NCBI RefSeq assembly: GCF_020379485.1
Contig: NC_063452.1
Location: forward strand, 29,766,770-29,830,769
DNA from: Brassica napus
Taxonomy: Eukaryota > Streptophyta > Magnoliopsida > Brassicales > Brassicaceae
Reading direction: 5' to 3'
DNA length: 64,000 nucleotides
Below are positions 10,066-24,335 of this stretch, piece by piece; positions within the stretch are counted from its first letter, which is position 1, and every line of letters starts with the position of its first letter. Below the pieces are notes generated by a model. It worked only from the letters and a program-made list of their open reading frames with translations, did not search any database and was not told where the DNA came from. A program made the translations under genes and the position numbers.

Positions 10066-13000
10066 AGATTGATTTTGACATTTGTAATCTAAATTTATGT
10101 GTTCTTTGTTTTGGTGTTTTTCATTTCTATGTTTTTCATTTCTTCGAACTTGTTTTATTAAAACTTAATAAAAGGAATGAATGATTTTATTAAAAAACGC
10201 CAATATGAGTTTATAAATTGCGGGTATGGTACACATTAAGGTCTATGGCCAGATATGTATAAGGGCAAACATTTAGATGATTTATATTTACCCAGAGAAA
10301 CCCATTGAGATTATAAAATATAGAGATATAAGAATGGTTTCCACAATGATACAATGGGCAAAAAGAAGCAACAGTTCCTTCAGAGTTATAAAAATCGCCC
10401 AATGCCATATTAAGTCCTAAAGACTATACCTGCATTCCCTATTGATCTAGACTATGCCAAGATCAGTATGATAGAGGCAAAAGTCATAGTAACCAGAATG
10501 GTTTACCCACGAAATTATACACTTTATGGCATGACCGGATTGGCCATCCTGGTCGAAAACGTGATGCGAAATTGATATTGGAAAAGGCACAAAGAGTTAT
10601 CCCATAGAATCTCACGTGTGTAGCATGAACACAAGGGAAACTCATTAGGCCATGATGTCCCAAAGCACTTAAAGATTATAGTATGTCCATGAGGGGGCAG
10701 TGAGGACAAATCCGCACATGTCCATACTATATATAGCTTGGCTGAATCCTTTTATAAATTTGTATTGGCCATTACCCATAGGTCCAAACTCTCAGTCCAA
10801 GGCTTGGGGACACACAAATTTACATGCACCTTAACTAATAAGCATCAAACCATTTAAGTGAGCATAGATATTCTCATCTCAAATTTAGTACGGGTCATGA
10901 GCCAGACATATACTATCTTGAGATATTTGGATAAGCCACCACAAATATATGTGCCGTCTAAGATGGATCCTTAGAAGAGGATGAGGACGGGGATATATGT
11001 TGGATATGAATCTCCTACAAATAATGAAGTACCTTGAGCCAAATATGGGTGATCTATTTAGTGGCCAAGAACACGGATTGCAAGTTTAATGAATCCGACT
11101 ATCCAACATTAGGGGGAGAAAATAATAAGCTGGTAAGAGAAACATAATGGCATCGACCATCATTGTCTTGGCAAGATCCTCGGACTAAAGAATGTGAAAT
11201 AGACGTCCAAAGATTATACATTTATAAAGCTAGCTAATCAAATGTCAGACACATTTGCTGACCCAAAAAATGACTAAGTCATATATAAACCAGCTTGTAA
11301 AGCACCAACGAAATTTATGTCCAAGAGAGACATAGTCAAGTTGCTACAGAGTCTATACAAGATAGACCAATAAGTTCCAAAAGATAAGAATCCTCGGAAA
11401 CAAAAGAAAGGTGCAAAAAAATGATAATCAAAATCCAAATCCGAGGTTACTAAGGAAACCATCCCAGACATGGAGATAAGGCCGGCCGGCTCTAAGGTAC
11501 GTGTACCAAACAAAGTAGCTTGGGATGCCAAGCTGCAAAGTATTAAAGGCCCTGATAATAATGAATCTCAATCGATTATATCATGTCTGGAACATACTGT
11601 AACCAATAAAGAATGTCGACATAAGATGATTTATTTGCATACAAGGTAGCACTTGAATTTATGAATATAAGTGAGGATAAGGAACCCATGTCAATATAAG
11701 AGTGTGCACTCGTAGAACAGATTGAATGGAAACGTGGGGTTAAATAGTTTAAAGAAGAAAGACGTATTTGGCCATATGATTAAGACGCCATATGATGTTA
11801 AAACCAGTGGATATAAATGGGCCTTGTGAGGAATAGAAATCGTGAGATATAAAGCTAATGTTGCACAAGGATTCTCACAAAGACCAGTATTAGATTATGA
11901 GGAGATATACTCCCATGTGGTGGATGCAACTACTTTTAAGATTTCTCATAAGTTTGGCTATATAAGAGAGAAAATTAGACTTACAGCAAACTGATGTAAT
12001 GACTGCATATTTATATGGTCCACTGGATAATGAAAGTACTAGAGGGTATTGAGCTGAATGTACAGCAAGTTCTCGAGAACAATATTGATAATCATCGAAA
12101 TATATGATCTGAATATCCTAGGAACCTCTGGATACAATTTCCCAAACGGTTGAATACCTTAAGAAAGAATTCGAGATGAAAGATCTCGGGAAAACAAAAT
12201 TATGTTTGGGATTACAACTTGAGTACAGAAATGATGGTTTCCTTATGCATCAAATGGCATATACAGAAAAGGTACTGAAGAGGTTTAATATGGCCGATTG
12301 CCATCCACTGACCAGTCCCATGGTCGTGAGATCCTTCGGCCTGGACACTGATCCATTTCGTCCCAAAATGGACGATGAATATGTCTTTGGTCCCGAAATG
12401 CCATATCTCAGTGCCATAGGAGCTTTAATGTACTTGGCAACTCACACACGGCCTGATATAGCCTTTGCCGTGAACCTACTATCTAGGTTTAGCTCCTGTC
12501 CGACCAAGAGGCATTGGAACGGGATCAAACATGTTCTTTGTTACCTGCAAGGAACGAAAAACTTGGGTCTATATTATACTAACCATAACAAAGATGGTTT
12601 AGTTGGCTTTGCTGATGCTAGTTATTTATCAGATCCACATCAAGCTCGATCACAGACAGGATATGTCTTTACACATGGAGGTACGGCCATTTCATGGCGT
12701 TCCATGAAACAAACCATTGCGGCCACTTCATCCAATCACTCGGAAATCTTGGCCATACATGAGGCCAACCGCGAGTGTGTTTGGTTGAGGTCGATGACCC
12801 AACACGTCCGAGCTGATTGCGGGATGGCCGAGTGCAAAAAGCCAACCGTGATGTATGAGGACAATGTTGCGTGCATTGCTCAGCTCAATGACGGTTACAT
12901 AAAAGGTGATAGGACGAAGCACATATTGCCTAAGTTCTTCTTTACTCACGAGCTTCAGAAAGCCGGTGAGGTCCAGATCGTCCAAGTACGATCAAGTGAT

Positions 13001-13096
13001 AATTCAGCTGACCTATTCACCAAAGCACTTCGTACCTGCACGTTCAGGAAGCTCACTCATCAGATTGGGATGCGTAGGCTGAAAGACCTCCACTGA
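10066..13096 (+). pseudogene. Copia pol, degenerate; RNase H end still open
   Basis: Fragments in changing frames mark the polyprotein. HDRIGHPG (near 10530) is the GAG-pre-integrase motif. Short reverse-transcriptase stretches such as a DYEEIYS-like segment appear near 11890. From 12176 to 13096 a frame of 306 residues is open: the end of the reverse transcriptase (KDLGKTKLCLGLQLEY, RPDIAFAVNLLSRFS) and RNase H (GFADASYLSDPH, YEDNVACIAQL, HILPKFFF). Many stops and frame shifts between 10066 and 12175 rule out a working pol. Confidence 0.85.
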
Positions 13097-13180
13097 GGTT
13101 CACATCAGGGGGAGTAGTGCGTGTTGTACTCTTTTTCCTTCATCATTAAGCGTATTACAATCCATGTATGGTTATGGCAT

Positions 13181-13191
13181 CCAAGGGGGAG
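13181..13191 (+). promoter_or_regulatory. Copia polypurine tract
   Basis: CCAAGGGGGAG lies directly before the TG of the 3' LTR and would prime plus-strand synthesis. A similar AGGGGGAGT lies just after the pol stop near 13108. Confidence 0.75.
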
Positions 13192-13476
13192 TGTTATAAA
13201 GCAATTGATGGATGTCCATAACCGGCCCGATCTATTAGAAGCCCAAACCGCAGGAGAGAGAGAGAGGAAAGAGTCGGCCGAGTATGAGAGAGAGGCGGCC
13301 AAGAGACTTTTCATTCTTCTAGTTTTCCTAATTTACTTATGTTCATGATTTGTAATTTTTCATATTCTTGTATTTCAATTTATCTCTCTTGTAACCCTTA
13401 TATAAAGGGAACACTTATTCATTAATAATATACACAACTTACAGATTCCTAAACCTTAAACCTTAAGTTCATAACA
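13192..13476 (+). repeat. Copia 3' LTR, about 285 bp
   Basis: It begins TGTTATAAAG and ends TTCATAACA, so the ends form the short inverted repeat TGTTAT/ATAACA expected of an LTR. It holds a GA repeat near 13255 and a TATATAAAGG near 13400 that could be the TATA or poly(A) control region. No second copy occurs upstream of gag. Confidence 0.8.
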
Positions 13477-13899
13477 ATATATATATTTTATGCTAGACAC
13501 TTGGGATTTTTTAATGGTAATTAACGTTTTGTAAAGTAATAAATGATCAATTAGCAAAACAATTTCACAGTTTTGCTTCATTTCGCTATTCAGCCCCATT
13601 AATATTGTCTGGCTGATAGAAAAGCTTAATTTAACATCTCCTTGTGCTTAATTAAGAGGACGTTTTTAGGGAAGTTCCGATAACTGAAACACTTGTATTA
13701 TCCCAACATCCACACCAGATTCCACCACGTGGCAACTTTCTCTTCTATTTTCCCTTAAAATCTGGGTTTTAATAAGTTTGTTATTTTCTTGTTAGCTGTC
13801 AAAATAATAAATAAAATAAAAAAGAGTAAGTTTATTACTATTATATACTAATAACTTTTTGTTCAAATCAAAACTTCCATGTTTAGTGAAATCACGTAA

Positions 13900-14068
13900 C
13901 CTTCACCGTTTCTATAAATCAAAACCCTTCTTTGCTGGATCACAAACAAACAAAACAACCAAACAATCCTATAAAACCATTTCTCTTATAGCCTTCACAA
14001 CACATAATAAAGTTTTTGCTAAAGAAAAAACATAATAAAGTTTTTTTCTTTCGCAAGTCTCGTGAACG
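13900..14068 (+). promoter_or_regulatory. UGE5-like promoter and 5' leader
   Basis: A TATA-like CTATAAATC lies near 13912-13920, about 150 bases before the ATG at 14069. The stretch 13477-13900 between the LTR and here holds no gene. The retrotransposon LTR ends about 590 bases upstream of the start codon, so it could affect expression; that is inference. Confidence 0.5.
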
Positions 14069-16556
<2,488 letters not shown>

Positions 16557-16969
16557 AGATTTCTCATTAACCCTCTTTTAATATTCTTCTTTTCTTTAAC
16601 TTATTTGTCTACCTATCTCATATGTGAAAAACTCACAGGAAAAAGCTGAATTAAAGAAAATACTGAAGTTGTGTATTATTATTTTTTTACAATAATAATA
16701 AGAATCATATCCTTACTGTTTCAAGTGATCAATTTGTAAATTTTAGTCGGTGTAATTCGTTTTCCCTGATCTAAAAAAACCTCTGAACAAAGAAAAAAAC
16801 TCGTGTGCTTATAGCCGAGTCCAACGAAAGGGAAGCTATAAATAAACAATATCAAATTTGTTACCAACTAACAGAGCAAATGTTTACCTTGAAGCCGATA
16901 CGACGTCGCTCTCGAGTCGATATCATACGGAGTTGAAATGTCTCTTTCTGAGGCTTTGAAATCTGAACA

Positions 16970-16984
16970 CCCCCCCCCCCCCCC
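16970..16984. repeat. C15 homopolymer run
   Basis: Fifteen C in a row upstream of the lipase-like gene, followed by ACCCC. It lies in the presumed promoter or 5' untranslated region. Its length is likely to vary between reads and accessions. Confidence 0.9.
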
Positions 16985-17417
16985 ACCCCAACAAGACTCT
17001 CTTCCGCCATTAACTCCATTTTATAAACATCACAACGCTGTGACACTAACGGAACTCCAGATCTGAATCCGCCTCTCAAGGTTCGTCGAGTTTCAATTCA
17101 TTTTTTTTTTTGTATCTGTGATTGGATATCGGATAATATCGTTTCCTTAGATCAAACTTGTGTTTGGGGGTTTCTCTGTTATTTCGTAATTCCTAGGGAT
17201 AACACATTGCTTATAAAATCATTTTTTTTTTTTGAAAATTGTTCACCAGTAGAGTTCAATTCCATTTTAACTTATAACGATTAGGGTTCCTCAGGATTTT
17301 AGACTGAGATATTACATGTGACTTCTTATGTTCAACTGTAAAATTGATATCACAGACACTTGCTGTTTCTAGGTCTTGGGCTTTCCCAGAGTTACAGTGG
17401 TAGAGGAAGGAGTAACA

Positions 17418-18767
17418 ATGATTTGCGAGAGAGATGATTTCAGCCTCACTGGCCCATTACACTTAACATCTGTAGATTGGTCTCTATCTTTCTCTCCTTC
17501 TTCTCTTGTGTTTTCTTTGTTATAAAGACTAAATAATCTTCGCGTTCGTGAACTCAACTCGTTGTTAAGAAGTTAGCTACGGTTTTTGGCACACCATTGG
17601 TTGAAGAGCTAAGCTTGCTTTAACTGCAGGGCTAATGAACATCACAGGCGATCCGTAGCTGCCTCCTTGGTCCAAGGAATCTATGTAGCTGAGCGTGACC
17701 GTCAGCTACAAAGGGAAGGTCCCGAGCTAGCTCTATCTCCTCTATGGTCTGAGTTTTTCCATTTCCGCCTCATTCGCAAGCTTGTAGACGACGCTGACTT
17801 GTCCATATTCGGAGGAATCTACGAGTACAAACCGCCTCAACCGTCTTCTGGTACTGTCAAGTCCCAAGAACTGAGTCCGCGTTTCGTGATTGCCTTCAGA
17901 GGAACCGTTAACAAAGCGGATTCTATCTCCCGCGACATCGAGTTAGACATCCACATCATTAAAAACGGGCTGCACACTACGACACGGTTTGAGATAGCTA
18001 TGCAAGCTGTGAGAAACATGGTGGCTTCGGTTGGTTGTTCGAATGTCTGGCTTGCTGGTCATTCTCTTGGTGCTTCCATGGCCTTGCTTACCGGGAAAAC
18101 AGTCGCTAGAACTGGAGTTCTCCCCGAGTGTTTTGCCTTTAACCCCCCTTTCTTGTCTCCTCCAATCGAAAGAATCAAAGATAAGAGGATCAAACACGGG
18201 ATACGTATCGCAGGTAAAGTACCCTTCTAGTCTTCTAAACCAGTCAGATAGACCGGAAAAACACAAAACAACCACACTGTTCCAAACCGGTTAGCTGGAA
18301 TGTCTAAGTTTTGCATATTAACTTTATCATTTAATCGTGCAGGCAGTGTGATCACAGCTGGACTTGCTCTAGCCAAAAAAGCCACCCAGCAAGTCAGCCA
18401 AAACCACCGTGCATTACCAGCACCACCCGACCAGTTTGCCGCCTTGTCCGACTGGTTTCCACGGCTTTACGTCAATCCCGGGGACCACTTGTGCTCGGAG
18501 TTTATCGGTTACTTCGAGCACCGAAACAAGATGGAGGAAATAGGAGCCGGTTTTGTAGAGAGGTTAGCAACGCAGCACTCGTTGGGCGGTTTGGTGATGG
18601 ATGTCGTGAGCGGAGGAAAGAACACAGAAGCACCTGTTCATCTGATTCCGACTGCGGTTTTAACGGTTAACATGAGCTCGTCAAGAGATTTTAAAGAAGC
18701 TCATGGGATTCACCAGTGGTGGAGGGAGGACAAGATATTCGACACCAAAATCTACCAGTACAAGTGA
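17418..18767 (+). CDS. Class-3 lipase-like alpha/beta hydrolase (At4g10955-like)
   Basis: Exons 17418-17479, 17630-18213 and 18343-18767 join in frame to 356 residues. The start MICERDDFSLTGPLHL, then HHRRSVAASLVQGIYV, match the plant 'alpha/beta-hydrolases superfamily' gene next to UGE5 in Arabidopsis. The nucleophile elbow LAGHSLGAS (GxSxG, from about 18055) and the strand FVIAFRGT support a lipase_3 fold. A later His serves as catalytic base in the family, but its identity here is not certain. The substrate is unknown. A leader intron is likely (GT near 17082, AG near 17372). The last codons before the stop 18765-18767 are repeated three more times downstream in a tandem array. No signal peptide is visible. 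It lies 0.86 kb after UGE5 on the same strand. Confidence 0.88.
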
Positions 18768-19600
18768 TTCCTAATTAAAATTGGGTTAACCGGTATCAAT
18801 ACCCTATGTATGTTAAACCAATACTTGATCTTTCTAACCGGAATTATGCGTCTTCTTCTTTCCGGTTTAGCCGGTTCAAATTGTCGTAATCTTTCTATAA
18901 ATAAAATCTATCGTCGTATACTCGTATTTGATATTGTAAGCTGATTCATGATGACGCCGTTAGAGACCAAAATCCACCAGGTGAAGTGATTTGGTATTAA
19001 TTTTTAAATTCTGGTTAACCCGTATGTATGTTACTTAAACCAATACCTGATCTTTCTAACCAGAACTAAGCTTCTTCTTTTCGGTTTAGCCGGTTCAATT
19101 TGTCTCAGGCTTTCTGTAAATAAAACCTATCGGCGTTTGGAACTTTGGATCTTGTACGATCCATCTTTGAAGAAATGAAACAGTTGACCAAAACGAAAGT
19201 ATCTTGTAAGCTGATTCAAAACGACGACGTTTGAAACCAAAAAAAAACCTACCAGTACAATACAAGTGATTATTGTATTACTTTTAGTATTCAAATCGGG
19301 TTAACCGGTATGTATGTTAAAACCAATAATTGATGTTTCCAATAAAATATATTGGCGTTTCGATCTTAAGCTGATTTAAGACTACGACGTTCGAAACCGA
19401 AATCGACCAGTACAAGTGATTATAGTTATTACGTATTAGTATTAAAATCCGGTTAACCGGTATGTATGTTAAATCAATACTTGATCTTTTTCTTATCTTC
19501 TTCCGGTTTAGCCGGTTCAATTTATCGGAGTTCTTTTATAAATAAAAATCTCTCGTCGTCTCGATCTTGTAAGCTGATTTAACACGACGACGTTTTCTTT
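18745..19600 (+). repeat. Tandem array of lipase gene 3' end, four degenerate units
   Basis: Units start near 18745, 18964, 19233 and 19393. Each begins with a version of the last lipase codons (ACCAAAATCTACCAGTACAA). It continues with GGTTAACCGGTATGTATGTT, CCGGTTTAGCCGGTTCAA and a TAAATAAAA poly(A)-like signal. Most units close with GTAAGCTGATT...ACGACG; the fourth closes with the same motif just before the GDSL gene. Unit three lacks part of the middle. The first unit is the true gene end; the others are downstream copies. Confidence 0.85.
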
Positions 19601-19645
19601 ATCTCGCTAACCCCGACTCGCACTTTCCCGCTCTCGTCAGAGAGA

Positions 19646-21498
19646 ATGTCGATCAAACTCCTCGTTCTTGTTTTCTCTGCTCTGATAATCTCCACAAGAC
19701 CCAAATTGATCGCCGATCATCACTTATCTTCAAGAATCTCCCCGTTTCCTTCACAATCTTCTCCGATTCCGCCGCTCAAGGCCCAGTCTCCGGTGATCCA
19801 GTCGTCTTTCCCTCGTGTACCGGCGTTGTTCGTGTTCGGAGATTCCTCTGTAGATTGTGGAACCAATAACTTTCTCGGGACCTTGGCGAGAGCAGATCGT
19901 CTTCCGTACGGTAAGGATTTCGATACGCATCAGCCAACGGGAAGGTTCAGCAACGGAAGGATCCCCGTTGATTTTCTAGGTTAAAGTTTTTTCCCCAGTT
20001 TTCTAGGTTTCCAGTTCTGTGTTCGTAGCATCAAGAATCATCTGCTCTTAGTTGATTCGTTAGGCTGAATCATAGTTTTGTGTGAACAGCTAATCGTCTA
20101 GGCTTACCATTCGTTCCTAGCTATCTTGGTCAATCTGGGACTGTGAAGGACATGTTTCAAGGCGTGAACTATGCATCAGCCGGTGCAGGGATCATCTTGT
20201 CTAGTGGATCCGAATTAGTAATACTCAAAAAAACTCTCAAAATTTCAACTTCTTTCGAGTTCACTTGAGAATCCTTGTGGGAACTTTTCGTTGCAGGGCC
20301 AGCGGGTTTCGTTTGCAATGCAGGTTGAGCAGTTTGTGGATACGTTCCAGCAGATGATACTGAGCATTGGGGAGGAAGCTTCAGATCGTCTGGTCTCCAA
20401 CTCGGTCTTCTACATATCGATTGGAGTGAATGATTACATACATTTCTACATCAGAAACATCTCCAGTGTTCAGAGTCTCTATTCTCCATGGCTTTTTAAT
20501 CAGTTCTTGGCTTCCAATATGAGACAGGAACTCAAGGTTAGACTTCTTTCCTAAGCTTTTACATTTCTACCCTTGGTGTTGAATGAATGCTTTTAAACTT
20601 ACAAAAAACAAGTCGCTTACATAAAAGATCAAACCACAACCCTTGTTCTGTTCTGGATCTCTGAAAGCTCTTGAAGCTGCATATTGGTAGCCTACAGATC
20701 ATTTGAGTTATGAATACTTTCGTCTTTATTGGGTTATATATCTCATCCTTCGATCTCACCAATAAGTGAAGAATTCTGTTTGTTTCACAGACCTTGTACA
20801 ATGTCAAAGTGAGGAGGATGGTGGTGATGGGGTTGCCACCCATTGGCTGTGCACCGTACTACCTCTGGAAATACAGGAGCAAGAACGGAGAATGTGCTGA
20901 AGACGTGAACAGTATGATCATGGAATCCAACTTCGTCATGAGGTACACTGTAGAGCAGCTTAACCGTGAGCTTCCAGGCGCATCCGTTATATACTGCGAT
21001 GTCTTCCAAAGCGCAATGGACATCCTCAAGAACCACCAGCTCTACGGTAAGCAACAACTACAATGCCACTTCCATCTCAGTTCTCACTTCAGACAAAGAT
21101 TTTGCTTTCGTAACAAGATAACCTTATGATCGATCCCATTATCTTTGGAACTCTGAAGTTATATACTGCGAGTTTTCTAAGAGTGGCCTAACATAGAGTT
21201 TTCTGATGACCTTGTGAAAAAAGACTTCTTCTCAGAGGTTTGGTTTAATCTTAGTTGTGTGTGTTTGTGGTCAGGTTTTAATGAGACGACGGAGGCGTGT
21301 TGTGGGCTAGGGAGGTACAAGGGATGGCTTCCGTGCATCGCACCGGAGATGGCTTGCTCTGACGCCGCCGGACATCTTTGGTGGGACCAGTTTCATCCTA
21401 CAGACGCCGTGAACGCAATCCTCGCCGACAATGTATGGAATGGTCGCCATGTGGACATGTGTTACCCAACTAACCTAGAGGCGATGCTTCATGCTTAA
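19646..21498 (+). CDS. GDSL esterase/lipase (At4g10950-like), 5 exons
   Basis: Secreted SGNH hydrolase. Exons 19646-19979, 20090-20217, 20297-20536, 20791-21046 and 21275-21498 join in frame to 393 residues. The start [17 protein letters not shown] is a hydrophobic signal peptide. A Pro/Ser-rich stretch follows, then the family blocks. Block I is [14 protein letters not shown] with the catalytic Ser, block [13 protein letters not shown], block [10 protein letters not shown] with Asn, and block V DQFHPTDA with catalytic Asp and His. The end [14 protein letters not shown] is usual. The preferred substrate cannot be read from sequence. The promoter, with CTTTTATAAATAAAA near 19535, lies inside the last unit of the lipase-derived tandem array. 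Gene order UGE5, lipase, GDSL mirrors the Arabidopsis neighbourhood. Confidence 0.92.
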
Positions 21499-22989
21499 AT
21501 CAACCGACGAGGAAAATCAATTTGCACATAAAAGAACATATTGAATTTTGTCACTTAGGTTATCTCATATATTTTCGTCTAGGAGGAAAAGAAAAACTGT
21601 GGGGTCTTCTTGACTCAAAATTAAAGTACGGGGCTGAGAAACAAATAATACAAAAAGATCTCGGATTCAAGCTAACTTTGATAAGTTTTGCAACGTTGGG
21701 CTCAGTTTATTGGTAAGTTTACGTAAATTGCGCACATTAATCTGAAAGTGACAACGGCTTGAATTTTATATCACGTTAATCCATATTTTGATATAGGGAT
21801 GACTCAGCACCTTTGTAAAAATTAGATTGTAGAAATTCCAAAATATATGCGTAAATTTTTGAAACTATAAATATTAGAGTTCAAAATTAGTTCTTTTAAA
21901 TATCTTACAATACTAAAAAGACAATAAGCTCAAAACTCAGGATATCCATGTAGGATTAATAAAATCATCCAATCATAAACATTTATTTGACCATGTCAGC
22001 ACTGTTCTGTCGACTTTGAATCGGGCATTCAAATGGGCTTCTAAATTTCGAAATGGCCTAGCCTTTTCCTTCCCAACTTGATTGTTCCAGACCTTTACAC
22101 TTCGTCTTCGTCGTTTCAACTCTCTGATATTCACCGTTACCACGATCACTCTAAATGATTCAATATGTTCTTTACTCCTTTCATTATGATTTTGTTTAAT
22201 CTCATTTATTTCTCTTTCTATATAAAGCCCTTTTACATCAACCAAAATCTACAGCCTCAAAAGCTAGGTTCAGGTTTCATTCGATCAAATAGTTCAATGC
22301 GAACTGCGACAGGAGAGCCGATCTATAAGGTAAATCTAATATATAGTTCGTTGATAATGTATTCCTCTCTCTCTGTAGGTGTGAGCTTCAATTATCCGAC
22401 TTAATAGCTGAGACAAACATTAAAAACCATCCAAATACGCATATTAGCTAATCGTCGAAAAAAATCTACAGGAGCTCCAACTACTCCTCATACTTGACAG
22501 CAACAAAACTCACTTGCGTACATCTCCTACTTGTACATTGATCGAATACAAATTCCCTATGGCTTGGGAATCTCGAGGTTTCGTATTATGTTTTATCTTC
22601 TTCGGGTCGTTCACAGGTAAAGACATAGTCTCACCGTTTATAAGAAATTTGATCTGATCACTTCCTTTCAGCTTTTAAGTTACACTACTTTTTTTCAGGA
22701 TGACAGAGCTTCGAATTGAATTGTGATGGCTCACAGGAACAATGGTATCACAAAAAGTTAGACTAGACTCGATTAAGATTTTCAAGAGGAGTGGTTCTCA
22801 ACTAAGCCTATAGTCCAATTACAATGCGAAGGTGAGAATAAAACTGTGTTCATTATGTGAAAATAATGAATGTGTTTAACTCTTTCAAAGACCACGAATC
22901 TTGGTAGGTTCCTTTTTTTTTCAAAATGTAAATCAATCGTGAGACAGCTGGTTAGTTGCTGATTTTCGCTCATAACTATGCTGTTGAAT

Positions 22990-23070
22990 ATCATAGCCTT
23001 AGTTTTTTTTTTTTTGTAACATCATAGCCTTAGTTTTTTTTTTTTTTTTTGCAACATCATAGCCTTAGTT
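22990..23070. repeat. Three 15-bp repeats separated by T-rich inserts
   Basis: ATCATAGCCTTAGTT occurs at 22990-23004, 23021-23035 and 23056-23070. The spacers are poly-T ending in GTAAC and GCAAC. This looks like two successive tail-only insertions into the same site, each making a target duplication. Confidence 0.8.
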
Positions 23071-24199
23071 AACAAGATTTTTCAACATATGTTGTGTTTT
23101 GTTTAATCTTGAAACCAGTGTAGAAGAGTTGCCTCTCTCCTTGGTTTTTAGATATTGACTAAATTTCCTTAGGATTGAGGTATTCTTACTGCATTGATAC
23201 TTTGTAAAAGGCGACTAGAATAAAATAGTTTGACTTATTTTTAAATGTTATGATCATTATCATTACTGTCTTTGAGATATATGTTTTTGTTTTGATATTT
23301 CCAGCTACTAATCCAATGTAACGGAGCCAAATGGAAAAGATGTGGAATCTACGAGGAAGACAACTTTTATATATGATTCACGGCTGAGAGTAAATACACA
23401 CATGCAAGGACAACAAATTTAATGCTACTTTTTTCTGCCATGGGTGCTCACAAGTGGGGGCTGGTGAGTTTCCAAGAACAGTACATCTTGAGCTTTACAT
23501 TCATTTATGTTCCTTCTAGCTTTACAGTTGAATTATGGTCTCGGGGTGAATGTGATCATTAAGGACATCACATGCGTCTTTTTTGTAGCTCAATGCATCT
23601 ATCCATGGAATTGTCAAAGCTCTATTTGAATCTTAGCGTGGGTGCAGAAGGTAATCAGTTTTACTAGACTGTTTTTTTTTTTGAAGTTTGTGTTTCCACA
23701 TTGAAGACTCTCCTGCTTATATAAGGAATAGTAAGCTTGCACTATGTTGGAAAAATATAATTATATCTCTCATCTAATGTGCTCGAGTTGATATGGTGTA
23801 CAAGGTAAGTGACAGAGAATTTTACATTGGGGACTAGCCAAGAAAATCAAGAATGAGGCGCAAAAATTGTTGTTAAGAGAGATATATCTAGAGGCTTTAT
23901 TGGTCACAATGGAGAGGTAGAGGAGCTTAAGTTGGGTTTTTGATAAGCAGAAGAATTAATAGAGAGACAGATGAGTTTCATGGAATGTTGGTGGTGAGAG
24001 GAAGATGAACCATAGAGAAGGATGTGTAACAACCTGCTTATGAGTATATTAGTATAGATGATGCTGATGCTGACCGAGACTGGTCATTGACTTTGGCCAT
24101 ACATATAACCTCATCAAATAATTATTTTAAGTACATATAAGAGAATTTCTAGGAGGAAATTGTTGATGTTGTTGCAGGAAACCATGATTAATGACCTAA

Positions 24200-24335
24200 T
24201 GATGTTGCACCATGTCACTAAGTGTAGGCACGAAACATATCTAGCCAAGTTACTATTATAACTGGGCCTAACCATGTCACCAAGCCTAGGAGAGCACGAA
24301 GCATATATAGCCAATTTACCATCATAGTGGGGCCC
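24200..24335. repeat. Tandem duplication, about 62-65 bp unit
   Basis: Two imperfect units begin ACCATGTCACTAAG (24209) and ACCATGTCACCAAG (24271). They share GCACGAA...CATAT.TAGCCAA and end in GGGCC-like sequence. No gene is attached. Confidence 0.65.

Larger units (their letters stand above)
9058..13476 (+). mobile_element. Ty1/Copia LTR retrotransposon, 5' LTR missing
   Basis: In order: a gag open frame, a degenerate pol (GAG-pre-integrase, integrase, reverse transcriptase), an RNase H region still open, a GGGGGAG polypurine tract and one LTR at 13192-13476. No LTR or primer-binding site precedes gag; the gag start directly abuts a MULE coding tail. Either the 5' end was lost by recombination or truncation, or the copy is chimeric. 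No target duplication can be tested without the 5' end. Confidence 0.9.

Noticed and set aside
22559..22618. Possible small secreted peptide beginning MAWESRGFVLCFIFFGSF
   Set aside because: Signal-like start and a GT site, but no convincing second exon or cysteine pattern follows.
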